From contig CM022665.1 of assembly GCA_012295275.1 (NCBI GenBank), positions 13,286,476 to 13,350,475 of the forward strand: a DNA stretch of 64,000 nucleotides, written 5' to 3'. This document shows, piece by piece, positions 15,301 to 25,884 of this stretch (positions within the stretch are counted from its first letter, which is position 1; every line of letters begins with the position of its first letter). Made by a program: the position numbers and the translations under genes. The stretch is from Chrysomallon squamiferum. Taxonomy: Eukaryota > Mollusca > Gastropoda > Neomphalida > Peltospiridae. The notes under the pieces were generated by a model. It made no database searches, had not been told where the DNA came from, and saw only the letters and a program-made list of their open reading frames with translations.

Positions 15301-18300
15301 CCACTGTATGCATATAATATTTATTATTTCACAATTTGTAGCTATGAAAATGGGGGTTTCATTTGGTTCTTTTTATCACCTAAAAATGAATGATTTTAAA
15401 AAGTTTTAAATTTGTGAATTTCTGTTTAACAGTTTCTTGAGACAAAGAGAGAGAGAGAGAGAGATTTAAACTTCCCTGTTCACATCAAAGCTTTCAGCCA
15501 CATGCTTGACTATTATTTAATCATCACTGTACACTTTACTGATATTCAACAGTAAATCAAGAAATTTACCTTATTTTATAACTGTAGAAACATGGTTTAA
15601 TTAATGTTTATCTAATTATTTTTCAAAGTCCAGTCAAGTTCTGATACTTTAGGTTTTGTAAATGAAGGTAAAGAAACATTGGCATTTCTCTGGTTTCATG
15701 TAATTTCATTGTTTTGATTAACTTTTTGTTACTGGAAGTGGAGAATGTGATATAATCTTTGTTAACAATGTTGTGTGAGAGCATGGGGATTATGAAAATT
15801 CACTTTCAATTATTTTCACTAACTTTCACTAATTCTTTAAAGCATTTCTGGTTACTGTTAATGAAAATTTGTTGTTAATTTTTATACCAAAATGGCACTA
15901 ACATTTTTAATTATGGTCCTTTTAAGTTCTGTGTATTACTGATCTTCTGAAAGAAAAGGTTTAATTACAAATTTGATTAACAGCATTTAACAAAATAATC
16001 GTGTAAAGGACAAATACAGCAAATTAAGAATTTACATATCTAGACTTCAAGGACACCATGCTAACAAATGTTACCCTGCTTGCTCTACCATGAATGTGGT
16101 ACAATCATATTTTGCTCATGAAAATTATGTTTGAAGTATTAATTTCAACTGATATTACTGAACTACAATTGAAAAAATAATTTAACAGACACTCACCATG
16201 CATGGAGAAGATAAATGAAGAATCTCAGAACACTAGCTGATGTTACTAACAGAGAGAGAAAATAAAACTCCTCACATACAGAAATTAAAACCAACCATCT
16301 GTTTCAAGCATGAATATATATGATCTTTTTGGTTCCACTGGAATCTAAATTTATAGTTAATGCTATAATACATTTAGCAGAATAATCAATAGACATAAAC
16401 AGCAAATAGAAATTACCAAAACCGCCCCTTACAAATCATCCTACAATTTCTATTCACAGTAATAATATCATTTACAAACAAACAGAAATCATACAGAGAT
16501 TATAGAAGACTCTATTTGTTAATATGCTAATTCTGAAGAAAGACAGATAGCTGCCCAGGAGCCATTCAGCAGTTAGTGAATATACATGGAATATGGTTTA
16601 ATCTAAGTAAAATACCTCATTTTAAACTACATTCTTTAACAGAGAAAGTTAATACAGAATAGTAGTTGTGATAGTACAATACCAGACATGGTAGCCTGTT
16701 TGTCAAGGATTTAGAATTTTCTCCATGGATTATTTCCTCATTCAAAGCAACAGGTGAAGACAGATAGTGTGGTAAAAGAGATAATACTGCCTCAAAGATA
16801 TTGAAAAAAAAAAAAAAAAAAAAATTGGGAAAGTAATATATAAATAGGTAGCAAAAAAGAACAAAACTGATAAATAAATCAATAAAGATTGTATGAAAAA
16901 AAAAAACTGCATATGTAATTTGTTTTTTAAGGCTGGTATACAAGTTACCATGAGCAAATGCAACTATTTCAGACTTTATTTAGTTTTTCAAACATTAGTT
17001 CAATATATAAAGTTGTTAAATATATAGAACATATTAAAAGAAGTGTCTAGACATATTAAATGGAATACAAATATGTGAACTTGTTTAGGAAGAAAGAACT
17101 TTGATCAAAATAAAAATATGTCAACAAACTTGGTAAGACTATGGTTTACAACATAAAAATGGAAGAAAATATTTACAACTTATCAAATATAAATGTGTCT
17201 GCTTTCCAGACTTAGGATAAACTGGATGCTTAAAAATAATGCCTTCCCGGTAGTTGATGAAAGTAGCAGTTAGCATTTCTCCTAATTATTATTACATAAA
17301 AATCATACATTTGACACCTGATAACTATTCGTTATTTTTTTTATTTTTTTAAATAATTAAAACACATTTTAAATTATTTATTGCTTATTTACTAGATTTA
17401 GCATTACTCTGTACGTAACTATACATAGTATACATCTCTTTTTACTTTTTATTTATTATCTTTTTTCTATTTAACAAAAAGAAAAAGAAAAAATAAATAT
17501 TCATGTTTTGGGAAAGAAATAATTACCTTCAAACTGTACAAATTAACTACTTCCATAAAGTCAAGTAAAAGGCAAAGTATTCATTTTTTCCCTTTGTGTG
17601 TGTGTGTGTATGCAAGTGAAAAAACACATGAAACAATTACATAATACTGTATATGGCTGCATATTCTAGTTTCAAGAGACTGAAGTTTATTCTTCCATAA
17701 TTGTGATTCTTGTTTCATCTAAATACAATTATTGTTGGTGGAATTTAATGCAACAGCTTTTATTTTTTATTAATTACCTTTTAACAGTATATAATTATGC
17801 AATTCCAAATTCTTTGAAAACAAATACTTTTAAAAAGATTACTTTGTCAGATTTCTGACAAATTTCTATGATTCTGATGCATTAACAAATTTCAGATTAA
17901 ATAATAATAATAATAATTATTATTATTTTTATTATTATTATTATTATAATCATAATCATAATCACAATAAGTATAATAATAGTAATTATGAAATGATAAT
18001 AATTATAATGATTGATGTATAAATACAAAAATATAAAAAAAACTGATTGAGAGAGAGAACCAGTCTTTTTATATTACTTTATAAAAATAAAAAATAAAAT
18101 AAAAAAACAATTGGGATGGTTAATACATCTGTGAAAATAAAATGTTTTCTTTTATAAAAAGTAAAAAATTATGATGATATTTATCTCAACATTAAAAAGA
18201 AAGAACTAAATTATACAAATTCCCTTACCATCACCAATAAATTGTTCATTACAGGCATCACCCAAACAGTTAGCTGCAACCATTCTTGTATTGTTGTGTA

Positions 18301-18484
18301 TGTTTTCAGGAAAAAGATTTTGTGTTTCATTTGATGCATTATAAACATTTAAAGGTGAAGCTGTCATATTATAATTCCAGTCAGATATATTTCCATTAGT
18401 TTCTTCATTTTCTACACTATACTGATGAGTTGTATTTTCTGTTACAACATTATCATAATCCATAGTGTCATTTATTACTGCCAT
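1..18484 (-). CDS. SYT14-like: Synaptotagmin-14/16-like protein, 5' part (partial)
   Basis: Three coding exons are visible, all joined in phase 1: 18229-18484, 8514-8666, and one starting at 1422 that stays open to a stop at 1097. Exon 1 starts at an ATG with A at -3 and G at +4. It encodes 85 residues with seven N-glycosylation sequons (N5, N17, N32, N39, N49, N52, N64) and no signal peptide. Exon 2 gives a transmembrane segment (about residues 90-111), then NKSLCFSECGGFPC, which closely resembles the SYT14 membrane exon (EAVxFL...FLYxNKxxCF..GGFP). Exon 3 begins with a CCC cluster (144-146), then SGYESGYDETDS, like the acidic linker of SYT14, and a Lys/Arg run. Possible donors for exon 3 are at 1264 (CAG/GTGAAG) and 1123 (weak). 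The C2 domains are not in this window. SYT14/16 proteins are atypical, Ca-independent synaptotagmins linked to membrane trafficking. SYT14 and SYT16 cannot be told apart here. Confidence 0.82.
329..377. repeat. Short inverted repeat (12-bp arms)
   Basis: GACAGCTAACAT at 329-340 and its exact complement ATGTTAGCTGTC at 366-377 surround 25 bases. It could form a hairpin, or be a very short palindromic repeat. It lies in the SYT-like gene region. Confidence 0.5.
4069..4642. mobile_element. MITE-like DNA element with terminal inverted repeats
   Basis: The left end TACCGTGTATACTTGTGTA and the right end (read inwards) TACCGTATATACTTGTGTA match closely and continue into a GTCGAC-type motif. The unit TATGTATAAGTCGA recurs inside near both ends (about 4100, 4150 and 4563). 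The element is about 570 bp and has no transposase, so it is non-autonomous. The family is not identified; a TA target site is possible. Confidence 0.75.
5450..5500. repeat. (TAA)n microsatellite
   Basis: About 17 perfect TAA units. Confidence 0.9.
5702..5765. mobile_element. hAT-like transposon end (remnant)
   Basis: CCAGTGGTTCCCAAACCT followed by GGGTTGCAAGGC resembles the start of hAT/Charlie-type elements (CAGTGGTTCNCAA). No matching opposite end is found nearby, so this looks like a truncated or very old copy. Confidence 0.35.
7308..7362. repeat. (TAA)n/(TCA)n microsatellite
   Basis: TAA units pass into ATC units. Confidence 0.85.
8415..8453. repeat. (AAAT)n microsatellite
   Basis: About ten AAAT units, 60 bp after the donor of the SYT-like transmembrane exon. 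Confidence 0.85.
9268..9316. repeat. (TG)n(TA)n microsatellite
   Basis: TG units pass into about 18 TA units. Confidence 0.9.
9386..9565. repeat. Interspersed repeat, copy 1
   Basis: Begins ATAACTGTGGACAGCTAATT and ends GACAATGTAAAATA. It is nearly identical to 13436-13610; the differences are a few substitutions and small indels. No ORF or tRNA-like promoter is seen. It may be part of a longer dispersed family. Confidence 0.85.
12026..12906. mobile_element. TA-flanked MITE with GGGGAC-type inverted ends
   Basis: The left end GGGGAAACTGGGGACCAATG and the inward-read right end GGGTAAACTGGGGACTGATG match over about 26 bp, through GAGCCAT. The element is flanked by TA on both sides (12024-12025, 12907-12908), the target site of Tc1/mariner-type elements. 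The motif GGGGACCAATGAGCCAT recurs inside at 12336, and GGGTCTGATGAGCCA at 12361; such subterminal repeats could be transposase binding sites. No intact transposase. Confidence 0.75.
12755..12813. mobile_element. hAT-like end nested in the MITE
   Basis: Read on the minus strand, CAGGGGTGGGCAAACTTTTT resembles a hAT terminal repeat (CAGGGGTNGGCAAAC). The other end is not found. Confidence 0.35.
13436..13610. repeat. Interspersed repeat, copy 2
   Basis: Direct-repeat partner of 9386-9565, about 4 kb away in the same intron and in the same orientation. Confidence 0.85.
14057..14314 (-). pseudogene. Tigger-type transposase N-terminus, broken
   Basis: Opens MDPKKVSAKDSAEKKKRMMS, the N-terminal helix-turn-helix start of Tigger/pogo (CENP-B-like) transposases. 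The reading frame has a stop after IEKHE and another after DLPRQ, then continues with IILKQKQLIKAV and IPAKGVKII, which are also family motifs. The catalytic core is absent. Non-functional. Confidence 0.85.
14481..15216. mobile_element. hAT-like MITE nested in the Tigger-like copy
   Basis: CTCACAA stands on both sides (14474-14480, 15217-15223), suiting an 8-bp hAT target duplication with one changed base. The inward-read right end AAGGTTCAAAAAATGGTATT and the left end GTGGGGTTTGCAAATTAC share a diverged inverted-repeat pattern that leads to AATACYGGTAAA in both. No transposase ORF. It interrupts the leader of the Tigger-like element, so it inserted later. Confidence 0.6.
16803..16823. repeat. 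Poly-A tract
   Basis: About 21 A residues; the apparent poly-Phe ORF on the minus strand here is an artefact of it. Confidence 0.9.
17899..17966. repeat. Palindromic (TAA)n/(TTA)n microsatellite
   Basis: TAA units are followed by TTA units, so the tract can fold on itself. It lies 260 bp downstream of SYT-like exon 1. Confidence 0.8.
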
Positions 18485-21400
18485 TTTCTTTGTACTTTTT
18501 TTTTTTTTTTTTTAAATTAAACTGCTGATACTATATTCATATATACATGAATATATACATGGATACAAGGTTGAATTAATTTTGGAACATTTAACACCTT
18601 TTTAGCACATTTCAAATAGTATGTACATATACATTTGATTGGGTTTTTTTGTCACAATTCTCCATATATAAAGCTATTCCAAGTTTTCCATTTTGTCATA
18701 CATCTTTTATACAATCCAGATGAGACGAATGATCTTCAACTCTCCAATTTTTCAGATGCATCTGTTGGATATCTGTGTTTAGGTAGATGTCTGGTCAAAA
18801 TGACTATCATTTTGTTTGTGTTGTATACTGTAATACATTTTCTACATCAGAATTCAACATGGATTCTAAACTATGGAAATGCCACACATTGCTGCAATGA
18901 ATTTTGCTCTTTAGCCTCTCATAAATGCCAATGCAGAATGTGTGCTATCAGCAAGGGAAATTAAGCTAAATGTTTAATGTTAATATTGTATATGAGCTGT
19001 GTTTTGAAATAACAACTGATAGCAAATTACCATAAGCTGGCATTAACTATGTGTGATTCGACATTTACAATCATGTATGTCAAAAAAAAAAAAAAAGTAA
19101 AAGAAAATTTGTTTAATGAGTTTACCAACATGAATGAATGTTTATTGTTTAATGAATGTACAAAGCTAATGTAAATATTAGCTGATGGATGTAAACTCAA
19201 TGGTAAATAAAAGACAGCAAAAATAGAACACGAGAAAAATATTATGATTATTACTGATTATTTATGATTTTAAAATAGATGAATTATAAATAAAAAACCA
19301 GAAACAGTACAAAACAGCAGAGAATAAAATACATTTCCTTATTTTCTATTTTTAATAAAATATTTTATTTACAAGTTTAAGATACAGTAACTGATTATAA
19401 AATTATGTTCTTCATTTAGAGAAAGAATACTGCCTAATTATATTTATTTCTGATAAACAAATATTTTATTAGCTGACAAATGCTTGAAACAGGTTTTTTT
19501 TATGGAGTTCATTTTGCTATTTTGGGGTATATTTTATCTATATTAGTAAAAATAGCCTTTAGTTTTGTAACAGCAGTACCTTCTCTCTATAATTTTAATT
19601 ACACAAAAAATCTAATGATAAGTAAATATTAGATGATGTTAAACTTACAAAATTTTATTAATTAATTCTTACTCTGCTTAAAAGTAATAACGTTAGACTA
19701 AAGAACTGCACAACTATCTGTGTGCAGTTCTGAAATTACAAATTATCTACTCCCAGTGCATTTGTAATATTAATGTTCTGTTTTGAAATTCAATTAAGTA
19801 TTCATGAAAAGGTTGTATTTTGCAAAAATGTAAATGAGATTAAAAAAGATAAATATTATTTCAAATTCCTGTTATAGAAGAAACGAAGTAAATATATATA
19901 TATATATGTAACAACAATTAAACAGAAAGCATAGAATATGTGTGTATATATAAAACTACTATAAAAGGAAACATTATTTTAAAAAATGTGATATAATTTT
20001 GTGAAGATGTTACAAAACTCAGTTTCAAAAAAAATATTTTAGTTTACTCTAATTTTGGTCACCAGCAAAATTATGCTGGCTGGTTGTCAAATGTATAGTG
20101 TTAATTAAAAAGTGAACAGTATGATGTACATCAAACAGCAGGCATCCAATTAAGCAGGCTCTACTAACAACAAAATTAGTGCTGTCATTGAAGACTCAGT
20201 GTATAAATGTCTGTTACATGCTATTAAAATCATTGGTTCTGTGGATAACTGTTGAATAAACATGATTTTAGTGCTGATAAACATTTTCTGTTCTATGTAT
20301 AATTTTTTTTCTATGAAAACAGTTGCCAATTAGAAATCAAACTAAACTGAAAAATGCGATATAATTAAAATAAAAACATTACAATACTAGGTCCATTCCA
20401 CATTTTAGCCATTATATTTAATAATAATAATATTTTTTTAAATACTTTTAAATTTTTAATTTGTGTATGTATTTACTATTCATTTCACAAATTACATAGG
20501 ATTAATGATTTAAAATAATAATAATAATTATAAATTGCTATTATTTTCATTATAGTTTTTATGCATGATACTGCAACATAAAAAAATATATATTTGTTGG
20601 AAATATATTTATTCATTCTTATATATTTGATTTTTTGTTTTTGTTGTATTTGTTGTATTATAATGAATACCTTTTCTTGTAATAAGAAATATATTAAAAG
20701 ACTGAGTCTGAAACAGTGACAGTCATCTCATCTGAGAATATAACATTTAAAACAAATTTATTCATATTTTATTTCTTTTTATTTAATACTTTGGTTATTA
20801 TAATGAACAGCTTTTGCTATACTGAAAAATGATTTTGACTGGTGGAATTCTCTAATAATATTATATATAATTTAAGTGATAATCAATCTCATAAGATTTT
20901 TTACATTTTATTTTATTTTATTTTATTTTTTTTAGGGTGAAAAAAGAATAGCTTTATGCATTAAATCAGTTAATATTTACCGTATCAATATTAAGGAGTT
21001 TTATTTATAAATACATTTTATAGAATTCTCCATTTTGATGTATCTGAAGGTGTGTGATGTATTGATTTAAGAAATGTGAATGATGCTTTCAAGTCATCTT
21101 ACCATCTACAGCCTTCGATCAATAACATAAATATTTCACTATTGCTATAATGGGATTTTACACTCATGTTAATGTGACTGGTTAATTAAGGAAAATCTTC
21201 CATTCTGTTTGTGCACATCAACAGAACAAATTCCTTAGTGACAGGAATTATTAAATATTGTACACTAAGACAACAAAATTAAAAAAGAAATAAAAAAATG
21301 CAATAAAACAGAGACAAGAAAGAAAAAGGGAAAAGAAATACTGGTAATGTTATTGATCTCTATCAATCAATATAATTCATATCACTTCATCAGTATCAGA

Positions 21401-24400
21401 AATAAATTATTAATAATAAAATAATTTGTTTTTGCCTCTAACAATTAAATAAGCAAAATCTCTATGTTCAATCATTTTTTATGGACATTCTCTTAAGATT
21501 AAGTGAATTCCTTAATTCAAAATGTTATTCAGAATTTATGAACAATAAATATTTTTCTTTTTTTAAGTGCTATTCATTTCCACAAATGACACAAATAGAT
21601 TATTCAAAGTATTTATAAAAATAATTAATTTGGGTATTCTTCAAATAATATAAATAAGTAAGCTGCAACACAATTTAAACAAGACATTTTTTTAAGTCTA
21701 CTATTGTTTATAAAAATGAGATACAGAAATTGTTTTACCAGTAATCTGTTTGACCACACTAAGAAAACAATACTGTGTAATAAATTTCAAATGAATATTT
21801 ATTTAATAACACTTTAGCACTTATTGTTATATTAAAAGTGTTGAACCTCATAATTTGATTTTATGTGAGAAAGAAAACAAGCTGCTACCACTACCTGGGC
21901 TACTTTTATCAATTAACAACATGGGGTCTATTATATGCACCATCCCAGTGGAATGAAAATACATAATATGGCCTTTGATATACCAATTATAGGACCAATT
22001 ACCAATATACCAATTACAGGACACTGGTGGGAGTGTGAAAGATAATAATATTAAGAAATATCCTTGGAAAACTTTTATTTATGATGTCAAATTAAATTGG
22101 AAAATTATTCATCCTGAAGTATCATAAAGTAGTCTGTTCTTAATCTATTACCAGTTTAAATAATGCTTCTTAAATAAAGCAACTGCAGGTTGAGAATTCT
22201 TTATAGGATATAGCCTGGGAATAGGATATAAGTCTAAATACAAATTCCATTTATATTTCATATACAGCTTATACAAATAGTATGTAGGATTTTTAATTTA
22301 ATATTTGTTTTAATTTTATGCATAAAATAAAGTTTGTGTATGCAAAACAATCTAAAACTGTAAGATAACACTATTTCTGCTGCTCAGAAAAAGTTTTGGA
22401 TTTCGGATCTTTTCAGATCTTGAAATTTCAGACAAGGAATCATCAACCTCTATTTGTAATATGAAAGTAAGATATAAAAATAATTACAGACTATTTGAGC
22501 ACTATCTTAATATAGCAATATTGTAAATTACCTATAGATCTGAAAATAAATCTGATCAATTCAAGTGGTAGGCCTGCCTTAATTTAATCTCAAAGCTATA
22601 TATATATAAATAATAATAATAATAATAAAACTAATAATTTAGTAATCTCTACATAGAAATATTTCTACAGAATAGATAAACCTTGGGATTTTAGTTACCA
22701 ATAGTTTATTTTGTTAAGCTTACACATGCTAATACTAATCCTTTAAACAAAGTAAAATTATATTATCATGTGTGCTTTAGAGATAAATATTTATAGTTTA
22801 TATTCCATTGTTTGAGAAAGGCAATGGGTCTTAAAAAATAAGAGATATGAACTAACTTACTTTTTGTTGGAGACATTAACAAATGTGATTTAAACAAATT
22901 TAAAAATCACAATCATCTTACAATTAATTTCACTTTGTAATTTAACTGATTAAGTTTCACATTTTACAGAGGACAAACCTGGCAGGATTTTATTTTTTGA
23001 GTATGTAATATATACTAGTATCTAGTGGTTCATAACAAACATTTCATTAGATTTCATTTTATTTTCCCCCATTTTTAAATTATGGTTAATGACATCATTC
23101 TTCTGTGGTTTACACATAATATTTGATTATGCTCAGTAACCTTCTTGGTAATTTTTAATAATAACATAATGGACCACTCATTCACTTGAGAACTGATTCA
23201 AGTGTATAACAGACAAATGTATATACAGATAATATTACTGTCCATTACATGTAAAATGATAAATATGCATTACACTCAAAATGCATTGAACACAGTAAAG
23301 AATGTTTTAGATTTTTATACCTGGACATCATTGTTCAGAATTATAATAAGTTAAATTGAAACTCAGAATAATAATAATATTATTAATAATAAATGAAAAG
23401 AAAAAAGGATGTTTATTTTATACATTTGTGCAATTTTGTGCATGCCTGCATAATAGTAAACAGCAGAATACAAATTTAATAAGTTCAATGAATAGAAATA
23501 GTACCAGAAAAAATTTAACACAGATAGAAGACAAACACAAAAGTATACTATAAAACAACATGCAATCAATGTAACTTACTTAAATGTACCCATATTGGTG
23601 TAAACAAAACCTATATGTATTTTGAATACTTCAGTAGTTTTGGAGGGTTTTCTTTGTAACTCAAGACCAAACTTTGCTAATAATCAAGTATAAGAACAAT
23701 ATAATTTGAAGGCTGTCGTATTCACTTTTCTTTTTATGTAATTATTAGAAATAAGTAATTTTCAAACAAAAGCAATTCTACCAAAACTGCTGCAAAATCC
23801 ACATATGTTTTATGCTAACAGAACAACTTTAACTGTATAATAATTTCAGATGCATTAGAAATGCATCAAATAATTATTTACAATCTGTGTCATACATACC
23901 ATCTACACTGTAATCAGTCATAGCTGACTTGTAACAAAGCTGGTCTTACAACAGATGGGATCACAACACAATAGCACAATGACAATATACATTTGCAGGT
24001 GATATCAGGTGAATTACTTCTAAGGAAGACACCTGGAGGGAAAAAGCATGTTTCTACTAAATACAATATAGACATGAACAACATCAATGAATGGAATCTT
24101 TTATATACTACAAGAAACAATATAACTGAATTACTAAACATTATGAAAATTATATATAACTAATACATAAATAAATAAATAAATAAATGTGGTAATGAAA
24201 ATATTTTGTTTATTGTTGTTTTGGTGTTAATGACAAAACAATTTTATTATATTTACTTTGACTAAAACATTAAACAGAAATAAAGGCATTTTAATATATA
24301 ATAATAATAAAAATAATAATAATATTTCTGAACTTAATGTTTTTGTGATGAAACGTTATTTTTCTTAAGCATGAACATTTTATTACATGTATTCCTAGAT

Positions 24401-24838
24401 TGTCATTATGATTATCATTAAGTATCAACTGATAAACACGAATTCTAGCAAACATAACTGACGCCGACAATAAGCCACATAAAACAATAAGTCACTTACG
24501 CTGCATTATCATAACCTGCAATTAATTATATCTTTGGAAAATTCATCTGCCACCATGTTTTTGTCATAGAAATGTCGGCAACTCATAATGCATAATTTAT
24601 ACATTCATTATCTCAAGTCAAGATCTTCCTTTGTCCAGTCGCAACTGACGGCTTATCAAAATAATTAAATGAAAATGTATATATCTTGAAACCATTATTT
24701 TAATTTATTACAAACATATCTTTAAGACATAAGACAAACAAAAAGAAAGAAAGAAAAATGAAGAAAGAAAAAGTTTTAATAGTGACAATGTCCAATCAAT
24801 GTTTTCTTGTCCACTAAACAATCGTCTGCATAGATCGG
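18485..24838. other. Intergenic region between SYT-like and OPA3
   Basis: Contains the upstream region of the SYT-like gene (poly-T tract at about 18498-18514) and the OPA3 promoter side. No further coding exon is supported. A degenerate repeat lies at 21880-22035. A non-coding 5' exon of the SYT-like gene could be present and would not be visible. Confidence 0.5.
21880..22035. repeat. Degenerate interspersed repeat of a type I recall from molluscs
   Basis: It contains ATGGCCTTTGATATACCAAT, two related ATACCAATTA/TACAGGAC units and ACACTGGTGGG. From memory, a common mollusc repeat carries CGGCCTTTGATATACCAGT followed by GTGCACTGG. The match is partial and old. Confidence 0.35.
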
Positions 24839-24855
24839 AAGGGAAATAACTCCAT
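24839..24855 (+). promoter_or_regulatory. 17-bp promoter-proximal word upstream of OPA3
   Basis: AAGGGAAATAACTCCAT lies 211 bp upstream of the OPA3 ATG. The same 17 bases, in the same orientation relative to the gene, lie 191 bp upstream of the START-protein ATG. A looser version, GGAAGATAACTCTCATT, is at about 25031-25047, just before the OPA3 ATG. Role unknown: it may be a core or proximal promoter element, or the remnant of a repeat. Confidence 0.45.
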
Positions 24856-25066
24856 TTTAGTTTATTTTCTTTCTTTTCATCACAACAGTTAGTGTTTTAA
24901 TTAATGCAAATCAGTTATACAGTTCAAAATAGTGAATTTTATAAATTGTTTTAGTTAAGGAGTTACGTTTAAATAATCTGACTCTCATTTATTATTTGTG
25001 CATATATTTTACTTTGAACGCAATAGCTCAGGAAGATAACTCTCATTAGCAGACAAATATTCCCGG

Positions 25067-25884
25067 ATGAGAAAAATGGTTGCGTTTCCTTTAGTGAAAC
25101 TTGCATCTTTAGCTGTTAAACAGATCAGTAAACCACTAGCACAAGTAATTAAAAACAAAGCGAAAAAACATCACTTTGTAAGAACATATATATGTATGCC
25201 ACCGGCGCAATGTAAGTCATCGCAAAGATTAAAATTTTGTTTAATTTAAATACGTGAAGGTCACAAAATATCGGTTGATACTCAACACTATCTCATTATT
25301 TCAGAATTATTTATTAAACAGTTTATTATGTCGTATATGGTAATAAAAGTAACAGAGAAAACGTGAAAAAACCCCATCAGAATTATATTGTCAACGTTTA
25401 GGTAACAAATTTTCATTTACATTACCAATCCTGTTTAATAGCAATTCTAATATTTTACAATATAAAGTGAAAAATAATAATAAATCTGTAATCTGTAACA
25501 TCTCTTTCAGTTTTCCATTGGCTTGAAGTGAATATCCGTTTACGATTGATGGGACTTGGCAAAGCACAGCATGTTGAAAAACTAAATGATGAAATGGCAA
25601 TAGACCTGGGTGCAGAAATGTTGGGAGAGTTTGTTATATACAGCGTTGCTGCTATGACAATATACTTTGAGTATAGTCGATCAGCAGCAAAAGAACAGAT
25701 AAAAGAAGAACGACAAAACCAAGAAATATTAACATTGAAGGAGAGAATTAATGAGTTAGGTTTAACAACAGAGAGACAAGAAACACAACTACGTGAATTG
25801 GAAAGAATTATCAATGAACTTGAATCCAAAAATAAAAGTCTTACAAATCGTATATTTGGATCAGGCAAAATGTCAGTTAAATAA
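25067..25884 (+). CDS. OPA3: OPA3 mitochondrial protein
   Basis: Two exons, 25067-25211 and 25511-25884, are joined by a GTAAGT donor and a TTTCAG acceptor in phase 1, giving 172 residues (human OPA3 is 179). Family features seen in order: MVAFPLVKLASLAVKQISKP near the N-terminus (human has [20 protein letters not shown]), KTYICxPPAQ-like RTYICMPPAQ at the exon junction, then FHWLEV, RLRLMGLG, LGAEMLGE, a hydrophobic stretch followed by YFEYSR, and a charged coiled coil covering about the last 60 residues. Start could be M1 (MRKMVAF) or M4, which lies closer to the usual family start; neither can be excluded. OPA3 is a mitochondrial membrane protein; loss in humans causes optic atrophy and 3-methylglutaconic aciduria. 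The gene is divergent from the SYT-like gene and convergent with ZNRD2. A 17-bp motif shared with another promoter lies 211 bp upstream of the ATG. Confidence 0.93.

Larger units (their letters stand above)
13816..15306 (-). mobile_element. pogo/Tigger-like DNA transposon, internally deleted
   Basis: The ends CAGTGGTACCTTGACTTAC and (inward) CAGTGGTACCTCGACTTAC differ by one base. TATG stands on both sides (13812-13815, 15307-15310), which contains the TA typical of this superfamily. The inside carries the 5' part of a broken transposase gene (14057-14314, minus) with a typical Tigger leader just upstream (TTTGCCAAATTTCTTTTTAT). Most of the transposase is missing. Another element is inserted at 14481-15216. 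Confidence 0.85.
8667..18228. other. SYT-like intron 1
   Basis: A 9.5-kb intron between the glycosylated exon and the transmembrane exon. No coding exon is recognised. It holds a duplicated 180-bp repeat, a TA-flanked MITE with an inner hAT-like end, and a pogo/Tigger-like copy with a nested hAT-like element. Confidence 0.7.

Noticed and set aside
16617-16963. Overlapping Phe-rich minus-strand ORFs
   Set aside because: Created by the poly-A tract at 16803 and other A runs.
18635-18964. 109-codon plus-strand ORF upstream of the SYT-like gene
   Set aside because: No recognisable domain, no splice partner, and composition like the surrounding AT-rich DNA; probably chance.
25455-25868. 137-codon minus-strand ORF
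   Set aside because: It is the antisense of OPA3 exon 2, where the real frame has clear homology.
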